Part shown: positions 46,715-55,597 of the stretch, in pieces
Layout of the letters: every line of letters begins with the position of its first letter
How positions within the stretch are numbered: position 1 is the stretch's first letter
NCBI GenBank assembly: GCA_900472575.1
Contig: UCIV01000024.1
Coordinates: 229,721-293,720, forward strand
From: Hyphomicrobiales bacterium
Lineage (GTDB): Bacteria > Pseudomonadota > Alphaproteobacteria > Rhizobiales > Rhizobiaceae
Direction: 5' to 3'
Length of the DNA: 64,000 bases
Notes under the pieces: model-generated
Told to the model about the DNA's origin: nothing
What the model saw: only the letters and a program-made list of their open reading frames with translations
Database searches by the model: none
Translations under genes and position numbers: made by a program

Positions 46715-47416
46715 ATGGAGGTGCGGCATACGAGCGCGGAGGAGCCCTTGTACACTTTCAATTTCGAGCCCGTATTGGCGGGTTTTGACAAGCTCCTGCT
46801 CGGTGCCTGGGTAACGGTGCAGCTGTCCTGCGCGGCGATGGTGATCGGCCTGATCCTGTCGATCCTCTGTGCCGCCGGCAAGACGTCGCGGGTTGCGCCG
46901 CTGCGCTGGGTCATCGATGCCTATATCGAGATCATCCGCAACACGCCCTTCCTGGTGCAGATCTTCTTCATCTTCTTCGGCCTGCCGTCGCTCGGCATCC
47001 GGTTGTCGCCCAACAGTGCGGCACTCGTCGCGCTGGTGGTGAATTTCGGCGCCTACGGCACGGAAATCATCCGCGCCGGCATCGAGTCGATCCAGAGGGG
47101 CCAGGTCGAGGCAGGTACCGCGCTCGGCCTCTCCAAGCTGCAGATCTTTCGCTACATCATCATGAAGCCGGCGCTCCGGACGGTTTACCCGGCGCTGACC
47201 AGCCAATTCATCTATCTGATGCTGACCTCCAGCGTGGTCTCCGCGATCTCCGCCGATGATCTGGCTGCTGCCGGCAATGACCTGCAGTCGGCGACCTTCG
47301 CCAGCTTCGAGGTCTATATCATCATCACGGCCATGTATCTCATCATGTCGATCGGGTTTTCCGCGGTCTTCTCGATGATCGAAAAGGCCGCCTTCAGATA
47401 TCCGTTGAGCCGCTGA
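46715..47416 (+). CDS. Polar amino-acid-type ABC permease (first)
   Basis: 233 aa from the ATG at 46715, which has no ribosome site. A TTG at 46748 (giving YTFNFEPVLAGF after the initiator) directly follows GGAGGAG and may be the true start, giving 222 aa. Five membrane segments; HisMQ-type loop IESIQRGQVEAGTALGLSKL. The ligand class is open. Followed 13 bases later by the second permease. Confidence 0.9.
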   Translation: MEVRHTSAEEPLYTFNFEPVLAGFDKLLLGAWVTVQLSCAAMVIGLILSILCAAGKTSRVAPLRWVIDAYIEIIRNTPFLVQIFFIFFGLPSLGIRLSPNSAALVALVVNFGAYGTEIIRAGIESIQRGQVEAGTALGLSKLQIFRYIIMKPALRTVYPALTSQFIYLMLTSSVVSAISADDLAAAGNDLQSATFASFEVYIIITAMYLIMSIGFSAVFSMIEKAAFRYPLSR

Positions 47417-47429
47417 GGAGGGCCGGATC

Positions 47430-48089
47430 ATGCTTATCAGACCTTTTGGCATCAACGAGTTCTGGATCATCGTCATGGCAGCGCAGTGGACGATTGCGCT
47501 TTCCGCAATCGCCTTTGCCGGCGGTGGCGTCGGTGGTCTGCTGATCGCGCTTGCCCGCGTCTCCGATGCGAAATGGCCGCGGCTGCTTGCCACCGGTTTC
47601 ATCCGCGTCTTCCAGGGCACGCCGCTCTTGATGCAGCTCTTCCTGGTGTTCTTCGGCATGAACATTATGGGCTTTGCCATCAATCCGTGGATCGCGGCGG
47701 CCGTCGCGCTGACCCTGCATGCCAGCGCGTTTCTGGGTGAAATCTGGCGCGGCTGCATCGAGGCGATCCCGCCCGGCCAGCGTGAGGCGGCTACCGCCCT
47801 TGGCCTGCGTTACTTCAACCGCATGCGCTACATCATCCTGCCGCAGGCAAGCCGGATTGCGATTGCCCCGACGGTCGGTTTTCTGGTGCAGCTGATAAAG
47901 GGCACATCGCTTGCCGCGATCATCGGTTTCACCGAGCTCACGCGTCAGGGCCAGATCATCAACAATGCGACATTCAGCCCGTTCATGGTGTTCGGCACCG
48001 TGGCTGCAGTCTATTTCATCCTGTGCTGGCCGCTGTCGCTGCTCGCACGTCGCATGGAAGTGAAGTTTTCCCGGTCGACAACGCGTTGA
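47430..48089 (+). CDS. Polar amino-acid-type ABC permease (second)
   Basis: 219 aa, five membrane segments; HisMQ-type loop IEAIPPGQREAATALGLRYF near residue 110 and VQLIKGTSLAAIIGFTELTR. GAGGAGGGCCGG precedes the ATG. Pairs with the previous permease. Confidence 0.93.
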   Translation: MLIRPFGINEFWIIVMAAQWTIALSAIAFAGGGVGGLLIALARVSDAKWPRLLATGFIRVFQGTPLLMQLFLVFFGMNIMGFAINPWIAAAVALTLHASAFLGEIWRGCIEAIPPGQREAATALGLRYFNRMRYIILPQASRIAIAPTVGFLVQLIKGTSLAAIIGFTELTRQGQIINNATFSPFMVFGTVAAVYFILCWPLSLLARRMEVKFSRSTTR

Positions 48090-48139
48090 CCGGTCCTTAG
48101 CCGGCGGGAGGATGCCGGTGGACAAGAAAGGGTAGGAAC

Positions 48140-48937
48140 ATGAGCATTTCGAGACGCATGGCAATGGCCGGCATCGGCGCCGCACTGGTCATCGGGGCAA
48201 CCGCTTCGTTCGCATCGGCACAGACGGTCGAAACCATCAAGTCGGCCGGCACGGTCAAGATCGGCATGATGGTCGACTTTCCGCCATTCGGCATCATGAA
48301 CACGTCGAACGAGCCGGACGGTTATGACGCCGACGTTGCCAAGCTGCTCGGCAAGGAATGGGGCGTCAAGGTCCAGATCGTTCCGGTCACCGGCCCGAAC
48401 CGCATTCCCTACCTGCAGAGCAACCAGGTAGACCTGCTCGTCGCCTCGCTCGGCATCACCGAAGAACGCGCCAAGAATGTAGACTTCTCGCAGCCCTATG
48501 CCGGCATCTCGATCGGCGTCTTCGGCGCTTCCGACACCAAGGTTTCCAAGCCGGAAGACCTGTCGGGCAAGACGATCGGCGTCGCCCGTGCATCCACGCA
48601 GGATACGGCCGTCACCAAGGTCGCTCCGAAGGACGCCAAGATCCAGCGTTTCGATGACGATGCCAGCGCCGTTCAGGCACTGCTGTCCGGTCAGGTCGAA
48701 CTGATCGGCGTTTCCAACGTCGTCGCCACCCAGATCGAGCAGGCAGCTCCGGGCCGTTTCGACCAGAAACTGCAGCTCAGCCAGCAGGTTCAGGGTATCG
48801 CCGTTCGCAAGGGTTCGGCTGAATTGTTGACCGCTGTCAACGCTTTCGTCGAAAAGGCCAAGGCGGATGGCGAGTTGAACAAGATCCACGAAAAGTGGCT
48901 CGGTTCGCCGCTGCCGGATTTCGTCGCCAAGAAGTAA
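48140..48937 (+). CDS. Polar amino-acid-type ABC binding protein (family 3)
   Basis: 265 aa with Sec signal (residues about 1-28, ends SFASAQT). SBP family-3 pattern: GTVKIGMMVDFPPFG, GYDADVAKLLGKEWGVKVQI, VDLLVASLGITEERAKNVDF. A small inverted repeat (CCGGC/GCCGG around 48101-48118) lies upstream. The true ligand may not be an amino acid given the LacI regulator. Confidence 0.92.
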   Translation: MSISRRMAMAGIGAALVIGATASFASAQTVETIKSAGTVKIGMMVDFPPFGIMNTSNEPDGYDADVAKLLGKEWGVKVQIVPVTGPNRIPYLQSNQVDLLVASLGITEERAKNVDFSQPYAGISIGVFGASDTKVSKPEDLSGKTIGVARASTQDTAVTKVAPKDAKIQRFDDDASAVQALLSGQVELIGVSNVVATQIEQAAPGRFDQKLQLSQQVQGIAVRKGSAELLTAVNAFVEKAKADGELNKIHEKWLGSPLPDFVAKK

Positions 48938-48961
48938 TTTAAGACTGAAGGAGTTCCTCGC

Positions 48962-49741
48962 ATGACCGAGGCAAAAGCGAACGCAACAGCGGCGGCCGTG
49001 CGCGGGACTTCCGATCTGGCCGTGCATATGGAAGGCGTCAACAAGTGGTATGGCGCCTACCACGCCCTCAAGGACATCAACCTCGAGGTCAATCGCGGTG
49101 AGCGCATCGTCATCTGCGGGCCGTCCGGCTCGGGCAAGTCGACGCTGATCCGCTGCATCAACCAGCTGGAAGTCATCCAGCAGGGCCGTATCGTCGTCGA
49201 CGGTCACGACCTGACCGCCGGCGGCAAGAATGTCGATCTGGTCCGCCAGGAAACCGGCATGGTCTTCCAGAGCTTCAACCTCTTCCCGCATATGACCGTG
49301 CTCGAAAACTGCACGCTCGCGCCGATGAAGGTGCGCGGCATTTCCAAGGCGGAAGCCGAGAAGACTGCCCGTCGCTTTCTGGAGCGTGTCCGCATTCCCG
49401 AACAGGCCGAAAAATACCCGGCGCAGCTTTCCGGTGGCCAGCAGCAGCGTGTGGCGATTGCCCGCGCGCTCTGCATGAACCCCAAGATCATGCTGTTCGA
49501 CGAGCCGACCTCCGCACTCGATCCGGAAATGGTCAAGGAAGTGCTCGATACGATGATCGACCTTGCCAAGGAAGGCATGACCATGCTCTGCGTAACCCAC
49601 GAGATGGGATTCGCGCGTCAGGTGGCCGACCGGGTGATCTTTATGGATCGCGGTGAAATTCTGGAAATGGGGCCGCCTGATACATTCTTCGAAAACCCGA
49701 AGAACGAGCGTCTGAAGAACTTCCTCGGCCAGATCGCCTGA
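48962..49741 (+). CDS. Polar amino-acid-type ABC ATPase
   Basis: 259 aa, Walker [14 protein letters not shown]-loop [14 protein letters not shown], signature [15 protein letters not shown], Walker [17 protein letters not shown], typical GlnQ/HisP class. A short N-terminal extension of about 20 residues precedes the domain. Completes the importer. Confidence 0.94.
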   Translation: MTEAKANATAAAVRGTSDLAVHMEGVNKWYGAYHALKDINLEVNRGERIVICGPSGSGKSTLIRCINQLEVIQQGRIVVDGHDLTAGGKNVDLVRQETGMVFQSFNLFPHMTVLENCTLAPMKVRGISKAEAEKTARRFLERVRIPEQAEKYPAQLSGGQQQRVAIARALCMNPKIMLFDEPTSALDPEMVKEVLDTMIDLAKEGMTMLCVTHEMGFARQVADRVIFMDRGEILEMGPPDTFFENPKNERLKNFLGQIA

Positions 49742-49766
49742 TCCAAAATCGATAAGGATACTGCAG

Positions 49767-50702
49767 ATGAAACCGGACCTCCTGCTTCTCGAACAGATGA
49801 TGAAGCCGATCGAGGAACAGCTCGATGCGCTCTACACCGTGCATCGCGCCTATGACCCAAGCCAGAAACAGTCGATCGAGGAAGCGCTGCCGCGCATCCG
49901 TGCGGCTGCAACAGGCGGCGGCGGCGGCATTTCCAAGGAGTGGATCGAAAAGCTGCCGAACCTCGGCGTTGTCGCCGTCAACGGCGTCGGCACTGATAAG
50001 ATCGACCTGAAATTCGCCCGCGAGCGCAATATCGATGTCGCGACCACGCTCGGCGTGTTGACCGATGATGTCGCCGATGTCGGTATCGCCCTTATCCTCG
50101 CTACTCTCCGCCAGGTCGTTGCCGGTGATGCCTATGTCCGCAGCGGCAACTGGAAGAAGGGCGGTTTCCCGCTCGCCACCAGCCCCAAGGGCAAGAAGCT
50201 CGGCATTCTCGGCCTCGGCCAGATCGGCAAGGCCGTCGGCCGCAAGGCGGAAGCCTTCGGCATGGACGTTCGCTACTGGAACCGCTCGCCGGTCAAGGAC
50301 ACGAGCTGGAAAGCCTGCGCCACGCCGCTCGATCTCGCGAGCGACAGCGACGTTCTCTGCGTCGTCATCTCCGCCAATGCCGAGACCTTCAATATCGTCA
50401 ATGCCGAGATGCTCGAAGCACTTGGTCCGAACGGTTATCTCATCAATATCGCCCGTGGCACGGTGGTCGATGAAGACGCGCTGCTTGCGGCCCTGACCTC
50501 CGGCAAGATCGCCGGTGCCGGCCTCGATGTTTTCGTCAACGAGCCGAATATCCGCGAGGAATTCTTCACCGCGCCGAACACCGTGCTTCTGCCGCATGTC
50601 GGCAGCGCGACGCATGAAACCCGCATGGGCATGGGCGAAATGGTCCTGAAAAACCTTGCTGCCTACTTCGCCGGCGAAAAGCCGCCGACCACCGTCAACT
50701 GA
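49767..50702 (+). CDS. D-isomer-specific 2-hydroxyacid dehydrogenase
   Basis: 311 aa. Rossmann motif GILGLGQIGKAVGRKAEAFG near residue 150, catalytic Arg in LINIARGTVVDEDALL, Glu in VFVNEPNIREEFF and His in LLPHVGSATHETR. The NAD(P)-choosing residue after the second strand reads YWNRSPVK, with Arg favouring NADPH. Members reduce glyoxylate, hydroxypyruvate or other 2-oxoacids. Its position 25 bases after the ATPase suggests it converts the imported compound. Confidence 0.93.
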   Translation: MKPDLLLLEQMMKPIEEQLDALYTVHRAYDPSQKQSIEEALPRIRAAATGGGGGISKEWIEKLPNLGVVAVNGVGTDKIDLKFARERNIDVATTLGVLTDDVADVGIALILATLRQVVAGDAYVRSGNWKKGGFPLATSPKGKKLGILGLGQIGKAVGRKAEAFGMDVRYWNRSPVKDTSWKACATPLDLASDSDVLCVVISANAETFNIVNAEMLEALGPNGYLINIARGTVVDEDALLAALTSGKIAGAGLDVFVNEPNIREEFFTAPNTVLLPHVGSATHETRMGMGEMVLKNLAAYFAGEKPPTTVN

Positions 50703-50714
50703 GGATCGCCAGCG

Positions 50715-51038
50715 ATGATCATCCGTCAGGCATTTTTCGAAGGCTCGATCCATGCCGGCAAGGAAGGCGCCTTCAAGGCCTATGTCGCGGAAAAGCTGAT
50801 GCCGATGTGGTTGGCTTTTCCCGGCATCCGCGAGGTCAAAGTCCTGTACGCCGTCGAACGGGACGAGGGCGCTCCGCCCTTTCCGATGGTGCTCTGGACC
50901 GCCTATGACAGCCGCGAGGCGCTTGCCGCCGCGCTGGATTCTGCGGTTCGCTACGAGAGCCGCGAGATGACCAAGGGCCTGCTGGAAATGTTCGACGGAC
51001 ATATCCATCACCACGTCTTCGATCTCGCGCACGGATAA
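50715..51038 (+). CDS. Small ferredoxin-like-fold protein, unknown function
   Basis: 107 aa, 12 bases after the dehydrogenase stop in the same operon. IIRQAFFEGSIHAGKEGAFK at the N-terminus, helix-strand alternation and the closing DGHIHHHVFDLAHG resemble Dabb/EthD-type alpha+beta barrel proteins; the HIHHH cluster could bind metal. Function not known. Confidence 0.7.
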   Translation: MIIRQAFFEGSIHAGKEGAFKAYVAEKLMPMWLAFPGIREVKVLYAVERDEGAPPFPMVLWTAYDSREALAAALDSAVRYESREMTKGLLEMFDGHIHHHVFDLAHG

Positions 51039-51081
51039 AAAGATCAGATAGCCCGGCTGGTTTTCGGTAGTCGGGCTATGA

Positions 51082-51185
51082 GCAATTCCAGCAAAAGTGG
51101 GAACCGGTTTTGCGTCCGGAATTGCGTTCAGAAAAAAAATCGATAGAGCGGTTTCGCCTTTCACGGAAAGACGGAGCCGCTCTAT
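51082..51185. repeat. Tandem-palindrome dispersed element (RIME-like)
   Basis: First palindrome 51082-51125 (GCAATTCC with GGAATTGC, inner CAAAA with TTTTG), second 51143-51185 (ATAGAGCGG with CCGCTCTAT, inner CTTTC with GAAAG). The sequence type (GCAATTCCAG...TCCGGAATTGCG...ATAGAGCGGTTTCG) is a frequent intergenic repeat in rhizobial genomes. It lies between convergent genes and could double as terminator; another stem, ATAGCCCG / CGGGCTAT, is at 51048-51079. Confidence 0.75.
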
Positions 51186-51189
51186 CGCG

Positions 51190-51927
51190 TTACGGTCGGT
51201 CGGATGAGCCGTGACGAATGCGCGTGTTGCCGAGCGGCCCGCGCGTAACCGATACGCCGCCACATTTTTCCGGACCGCAGCCACCAACGGCCGCCCGCCC
51301 GCCGCCATTCGGGCCTCTGGTCACGGCAGCCCCGCCGCAATTTCCATCATGGCAGCCACCGGCTGCGGCCCTCGCACCACCATAGGGACCACGCGTCACG
51401 GCGGCAGCGCCGCATCCGTGATCTCCGCAACCGGCAACGACCGAACGCGATCCGCCGCCGATGTAATAGCGATCCCAATGCCCGTACCAGGGCTGCGAAT
51501 GATAATGCGCGTCCCAATAGGCGACGCTGAAGGCGTCCGTGGCGATGCCGACGACCGGCGCGATCGATGCGGTCAGCACCGTCGGGCGGCCATTATAAAG
51601 GACCTGGATATAGCTTGCCGCCACCCAGCCTCGGGCGCCCGACCCGCTGACATCGCACCACGACCGGTCTCCGGTGCAGCCATAGACTGCAAGCGAGGCA
51701 CTCTGCGGCATGACCATCACCACCGGATAGCGCGTGCTTGGCCCGGCGCGCAGGTTGACGCTGGTCACCGCCACGCCGTTGATCGCGGCGGAGGCCTTGT
51801 TGAGGCCTCCGCAGGAGAAAAGCACTAGCAGCGCCAGTATCGCAAGTGACGCGGCTTTGCGCATCGCGGGCATCGATTGGAGGGCTTCTGTGGCCCGGAT
51901 GTCGTGTGAAAGGTAGATTGCAGACAT
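51190..51927 (-). CDS. Secreted SH3b-domain protein with Gly/Cys repeats
   Basis: 245 aa from the ATG at 51927 (MSAIYLSHDIRATEALQSMP), which has GGAGCC upstream; ATGs at 51873 and 51864 would give a more usual signal peptide (MRKAASLAILALLVLFSCGG). The SH3b domain follows (VTSVNLRAGPSTRYPVVMVM to GARGWVAASYIQ). The C-terminal part has a Tyr/His-rich segment (YWDAHYHSQPWYGHWDRYY) and three imperfect 24-25-residue repeats, each with a Cys pair and AVTRGP or SVTRGP. Likely periplasmic or envelope-attached. Function unknown. Confidence 0.8.
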   Translation of the reverse strand: MSAIYLSHDIRATEALQSMPAMRKAASLAILALLVLFSCGGLNKASAAINGVAVTSVNLRAGPSTRYPVVMVMPQSASLAVYGCTGDRSWCDVSGSGARGWVAASYIQVLYNGRPTVLTASIAPVVGIATDAFSVAYWDAHYHSQPWYGHWDRYYIGGGSRSVVAGCGDHGCGAAAVTRGPYGGARAAAGGCHDGNCGGAAVTRGPNGGGRAAVGGCGPEKCGGVSVTRGPLGNTRIRHGSSDRP

Positions 51928-52156
51928 GGAAAGCTCGGCTCCTTGTATTGAAGAAGTCGCCATTGTCCCGCGTCCGTTTTGAACGGCTGTTTCAGCTTTG
52001 CTACAAAAGTTTGCAGACGGGCATGCCGATTGGCCCAGCATTCCCGCGGCGCTGTAACAAATTGCAACAAATCCGAAATCGTCTCGAAATCGCAGTCCTG
52101 TCTGATAGGCTCATACTTGGCTGAATAGGCCCGGTCGGGTGATGGAGCAGCGTAAA

Positions 52157-52876
52157 ATGGATGAACAGTTGAAAATTCTGGTTGTCGAGGACGACCCGGA
52201 AATTCGCGACCTGCTCGATGAGTTTTTGACCGGCGAAGGCTATCTGGTACAGACCGCCGATAGCCCGCCATCGGCCGACCGGCTGGTCGAGCGCCGCTGG
52301 CCGGATCTGATCATTCTTGACCTGATGATGCCGCGCGAGGACGGCCTGTCGTTCTGTCAGCGCATCCGTGCGCGGTCCCAGGTGCCGATCATCATGCTGA
52401 CCGCCAAGACCGCCGAGATCGATCGCATCGTCGGGCTGGAATTCGGCGCCGATGATTATCTCGGCAAACCTTTCAATCCGCGCGAGCTGCTCGCCCGCAT
52501 GCGGGCCGTGATGCGCCGCACGACCGCGAAGGGGATTGCGTCGGATCCGGGCAATTCGGTCAAGCGCTTCGCCGGTCTCGTCGTCGATCCGCAGGCGCGC
52601 AGCATCATGACGGAAGATGGTGCGAGCGTGCCGCTCACCACCACGGAATTCGACCTTCTCGCCTGTTTCCTCGATCGGCCGAAGCGGGTTCTCTCACGCG
52701 ACCAGTTGCTCGATTTTACCCGCGGATCGTCCGCCGAGACCTATGATCGGACGATCGACGTAACGATCTCGCGCCTTCGAACCAAGCTCGCCGCCTGCTT
52801 GCCGCCGGATGTCCGGGTCATCACCACCGTGCGCAATGTCGGTTATCTGTTCAACCCGACTGTGACGGACGGCTGA
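52157..52876 (+). CDS. OmpR-family response regulator
   Basis: 239 aa from the ATG at 52157 (MDEQLKILVVEDDPEIRDLL), with GGAG nine bases upstream; ATG at 52142 is an alternative. Receiver domain with acidic pocket VVEDD, phospho-acceptor Asp in IILDLMMPRED, Thr in IMLTAKT and Lys in YLGKPFNP. C-terminal winged helix at about residues 135-235 (TTTEFDLLACFLDRPKRVLS, VTISRLRTKLAA). It acts with the kinase that starts immediately after its stop. Confidence 0.94.
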   Translation: MDEQLKILVVEDDPEIRDLLDEFLTGEGYLVQTADSPPSADRLVERRWPDLIILDLMMPREDGLSFCQRIRARSQVPIIMLTAKTAEIDRIVGLEFGADDYLGKPFNPRELLARMRAVMRRTTAKGIASDPGNSVKRFAGLVVDPQARSIMTEDGASVPLTTTEFDLLACFLDRPKRVLSRDQLLDFTRGSSAETYDRTIDVTISRLRTKLAACLPPDVRVITTVRNVGYLFNPTVTDG

Positions 52877-54208
52877 ATGTTGTTGAGAAAGATCGGCATC
52901 GTCGCCCGTATCGCGCTGATCGTCACGGCCGCGCTGTTCGTCAGCCAGTTGTTCGTGGTGATCTCGTATCTGCATGGCGAGCGATCTCCACCGCCGCCTT
53001 TCGCCATCGCCAAGCGCATTGTCGCCGTCGTTCGACTGCTCGATCAAACTGAGATCCGTAACCGTGAGGACGTGCTTGCTGTGTCGAGCGTCTCCGGGTT
53101 CCAGGTCTCGGTGATTTCCGCCATGCCCGAAGGCTTCGAGGATGACTTCAGCCTGGGACGCATGGGCGTGCTTACCCGAAAGATGATCGATGATCTCGAG
53201 CCCGGGCGGGTCGTCCGGGTGGGCGCGGTCCGATCCGGCGAGCACCGGCGCAATTCATCGCTGATGACATTCGTCGTCGGGCTCAGATCCGGAGAGATCG
53301 CCCGGTTCTCGGTTTCCGACGAGACGACATTGCGGGTCTGGAACCTGCCGGTCGGTTTTCTCGCGGGTTTCTTCGGCATTGTCGTCGCGATCATCGCTGT
53401 CCTTGCTGTGGCGCGTGAAACGCGGCCGCTTGCCCAGTTGGCACGAACCGTCGATGAGCTCGGAAACCGCATCGAGCCAGTGCAGGTGAAGGAGAGGGGA
53501 GCGCGGGAACTTCGCACCCTGATCCGGGCGATTAATGCCATGCAGGGGCGCATCCTCGGCCTTGTCAACAACCGCACCCTGTTTCTCGGGGCGATCTCGC
53601 ACGATCTGAAGACTTACCTCACGCGTTTCCGCCTGCGGCTGGAGATGATGCCGGCAGGCACCCATCGAGAAAAGGCCATTCATGATGTCGAGACGATGGA
53701 GCAGTTGCTGAACGACGTGCTTCTGTTCGCCAGTGAAAGCTCTGCCGGATCCGAGAAGGAGACGGTGGAACTGAATGCAGCAGTCAGCACCTCGGCCATC
53801 GAAGTCGCCCCGTCCGGAGATGCGGTTCAACTCGCCCTCTCGGCCGATCCCCTCAATGTCCGGCTGCCGCGAAAGGCACTGCGAAGGGTGATCGACAATC
53901 TGTTGTCCAACGCTTTGCGCTACGGCACGCATGCCCGGATAAGAACCGAAAGGCGTGATGGCATGGCCTGTCTGATCATCGAGGATGACGGGCCGGGCAT
54001 AGGGGAGAAGGACATGCCCTTCGTCTTCGAACCCTTTTTCCGCGCTGAACCGTCGCGAAACCGGAGCCATGGCGGCACCGGCCTCGGCCTTGCCATCGTC
54101 AGGCAGATCCTCGATGCGCATGGCGGCACGATCACGCTTGAAAACAGGACGGCAGGTTCCGGTCTTGTCGCCACCGTCTGTCTGCCGGCGGAAGGAGCGG
54201 CGCGCTGA
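52877..54208 (+). CDS. Membrane sensor histidine kinase
   Basis: 443 aa; ATG follows directly on the regulator stop. Two membrane helices (about residues 8-30 and 155-175, GFLAGFFGIVVAIIAVLAVA) frame a periplasmic domain of roughly 125 residues. A HAMP linker (ETRPLAQLARTVDELGNRIE) and the H-box GAISHDLKTYLTRFRLRLEM follow; the residue after K-T is Tyr where most kinases have Pro. The ATP domain has NLLSNALRYG, DDGPGIGEKD, FEPFFRAEPS and GGTGLGLAIVRQIL. Signal unknown; the adjacent secreted SH3 protein gene is divergent and might be a target. Confidence 0.93.
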   Translation: MLLRKIGIVARIALIVTAALFVSQLFVVISYLHGERSPPPPFAIAKRIVAVVRLLDQTEIRNREDVLAVSSVSGFQVSVISAMPEGFEDDFSLGRMGVLTRKMIDDLEPGRVVRVGAVRSGEHRRNSSLMTFVVGLRSGEIARFSVSDETTLRVWNLPVGFLAGFFGIVVAIIAVLAVARETRPLAQLARTVDELGNRIEPVQVKERGARELRTLIRAINAMQGRILGLVNNRTLFLGAISHDLKTYLTRFRLRLEMMPAGTHREKAIHDVETMEQLLNDVLLFASESSAGSEKETVELNAAVSTSAIEVAPSGDAVQLALSADPLNVRLPRKALRRVIDNLLSNALRYGTHARIRTERRDGMACLIIEDDGPGIGEKDMPFVFEPFFRAEPSRNRSHGGTGLGLAIVRQILDAHGGTITLENRTAGSGLVATVCLPAEGAAR

Positions 54209-54237
54209 GCGGCGCGCGTTGATAATCGACGGCTACT

Positions 54238-55473
54238 TCAGGCGTCTTCGGCGGCATAGGCCTCCAGCAGGCGCGACGTATCCATTCTTAGCGCGTCATT
54301 GGCCTGCAATATGTCGGCAAGGCCGCGCTGAACAATATCCTGAAACGCCTCCAAATCCATGATCAGATCATTGACGACGGCGACGCTCAGCCGCCCCGAT
54401 TCCACCTTGCCCATGATGCGGATTGCCGCGAGGCCGGAGGCCAGCCGCTTCATCTCGGAAACCATCTGGAAGAAGATCTTCAACTCGCCCTCGATGCCGG
54501 TCAGGCTCTTTAATGCTTCGGCCTGATAGGTCGACTGCTGCTGGTCGAGAAAATTCTTCTCGGTCGCGTGGTCTACCCCCTCGATGGGGACTTCATCTCT
54601 GAAACTGCAGGCGATCTCCCGCTGCACATAGGATGTGGAAAGCAGAAAAGCCCCGACGCTAATTGTGTGTGACACGGTTCGGGCGGCTTGCAGAAAGCCG
54701 TCCAGCCCTCGCTCTATTTCCTCCGACAGCGTGTTGTAATTCGTCGAGATGGTTGCAATCGCCGCACCCGCTTCACCGATCTGGCCTGCATGAACCAGTA
54801 GGTTGAGCGGCACGAAGCGGTAGGTCAGATACCCGTCGGAGATCTGCTGGGCCGCGGTCAGCAGCCGCGCGGCAGAGGGCATCAGTCGTCCATAAAGCGC
54901 AAGTGTCTGCCGCGACTGTTTCTGCAGGTTCACGTCGCGCAGCGAGAATTCGGCAGAAAGGCTTGTTGCCATGAAGGCATCGTAGGTTTCGAAACCGAGA
55001 GCCGAAAGGCGCGTCATCAGTCGCGCTGCACTTTCCGCCGGTGACAGCTTTTCCTCTATCTCCATCCGGGCAAGGGCAGCATATTCCGTCTGAACGATAC
55101 TGAAAATCGGGCTGCTCGGCTTGATGCGAACGGAAAGATAACCGCCCTCGCATGGGGTTATGATGGCATAAACCCAGTAGAACCGGCCGTCCTTGCTCTT
55201 GTTCTTTACATAGGCGCCGGTTCGGAGGCCTTGTTTCAGACGATCCCACAGCAACCAGAATACGGCACGCGGCACGCCTTCATGGCGAATGATGTTATGG
55301 GGCTTCCCTGCAAGCTCGCTCCAGGAATAGCCGCTTATGCGCTGGAACACCTCGTTGCCGGACTGGATTTTCCCACGCGTGTCCGTTCTGGAGAAGAAGA
55401 TCTCCGCAAAATCGAACGGGATTTCTATTTCGCGATATAATTGCGAATGATCGTGAAACTCTGAAACATCCAT
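54238..55473 (-). CDS. Aer-like PAS protein with degenerate chemoreceptor signalling region
   Basis: 411 aa, soluble. PAS domain at about residues 20-125 matches Aer-type redox sensors: SRTDTRGKIQSGNEVFQRIS and ELAGKPHNIIRHEGVPRAVF. The rest is helical. Around residues 220-255, PLNLLVHAGQIGEAGAAIAT and ISTNYNTLSEEI look like a decayed form of the MCP hairpin tip, but the conserved QTNLLALNAAIEAARAGE-type core that contacts CheA/CheW is lost. It has no membrane segment or HAMP. A non-chemotactic role, for example in c-di-GMP or biofilm output, is only a guess. Confidence 0.82.
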   Translation of the reverse strand: MDVSEFHDHSQLYREIEIPFDFAEIFFSRTDTRGKIQSGNEVFQRISGYSWSELAGKPHNIIRHEGVPRAVFWLLWDRLKQGLRTGAYVKNKSKDGRFYWVYAIITPCEGGYLSVRIKPSSPIFSIVQTEYAALARMEIEEKLSPAESAARLMTRLSALGFETYDAFMATSLSAEFSLRDVNLQKQSRQTLALYGRLMPSAARLLTAAQQISDGYLTYRFVPLNLLVHAGQIGEAGAAIATISTNYNTLSEEIERGLDGFLQAARTVSHTISVGAFLLSTSYVQREIACSFRDEVPIEGVDHATEKNFLDQQQSTYQAEALKSLTGIEGELKIFFQMVSEMKRLASGLAAIRIMGKVESGRLSVAVVNDLIMDLEAFQDIVQRGLADILQANDALRMDTSRLLEAYAAEDA

Positions 55474-55597
55474 GAATTAAACTTTCGCCGTAAGAAATAC
55501 CCTCCCTATTCCCTGATGGGGTTTCTTGCATCGAAATGAACTACTGTCATTCCGGATTTTGACCGAAACTGACGATGGTCAAATCTGCGACAATGTT

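Noticed and set aside
52050..52100. AAATTGCAACAAATCCGAAATCG-like stretch before the response regulator, reminiscent of the 40-bp element
   Set aside because: Only the first third matches and the spacing of the later repeats is lost, so I did not count it as a fifth copy.
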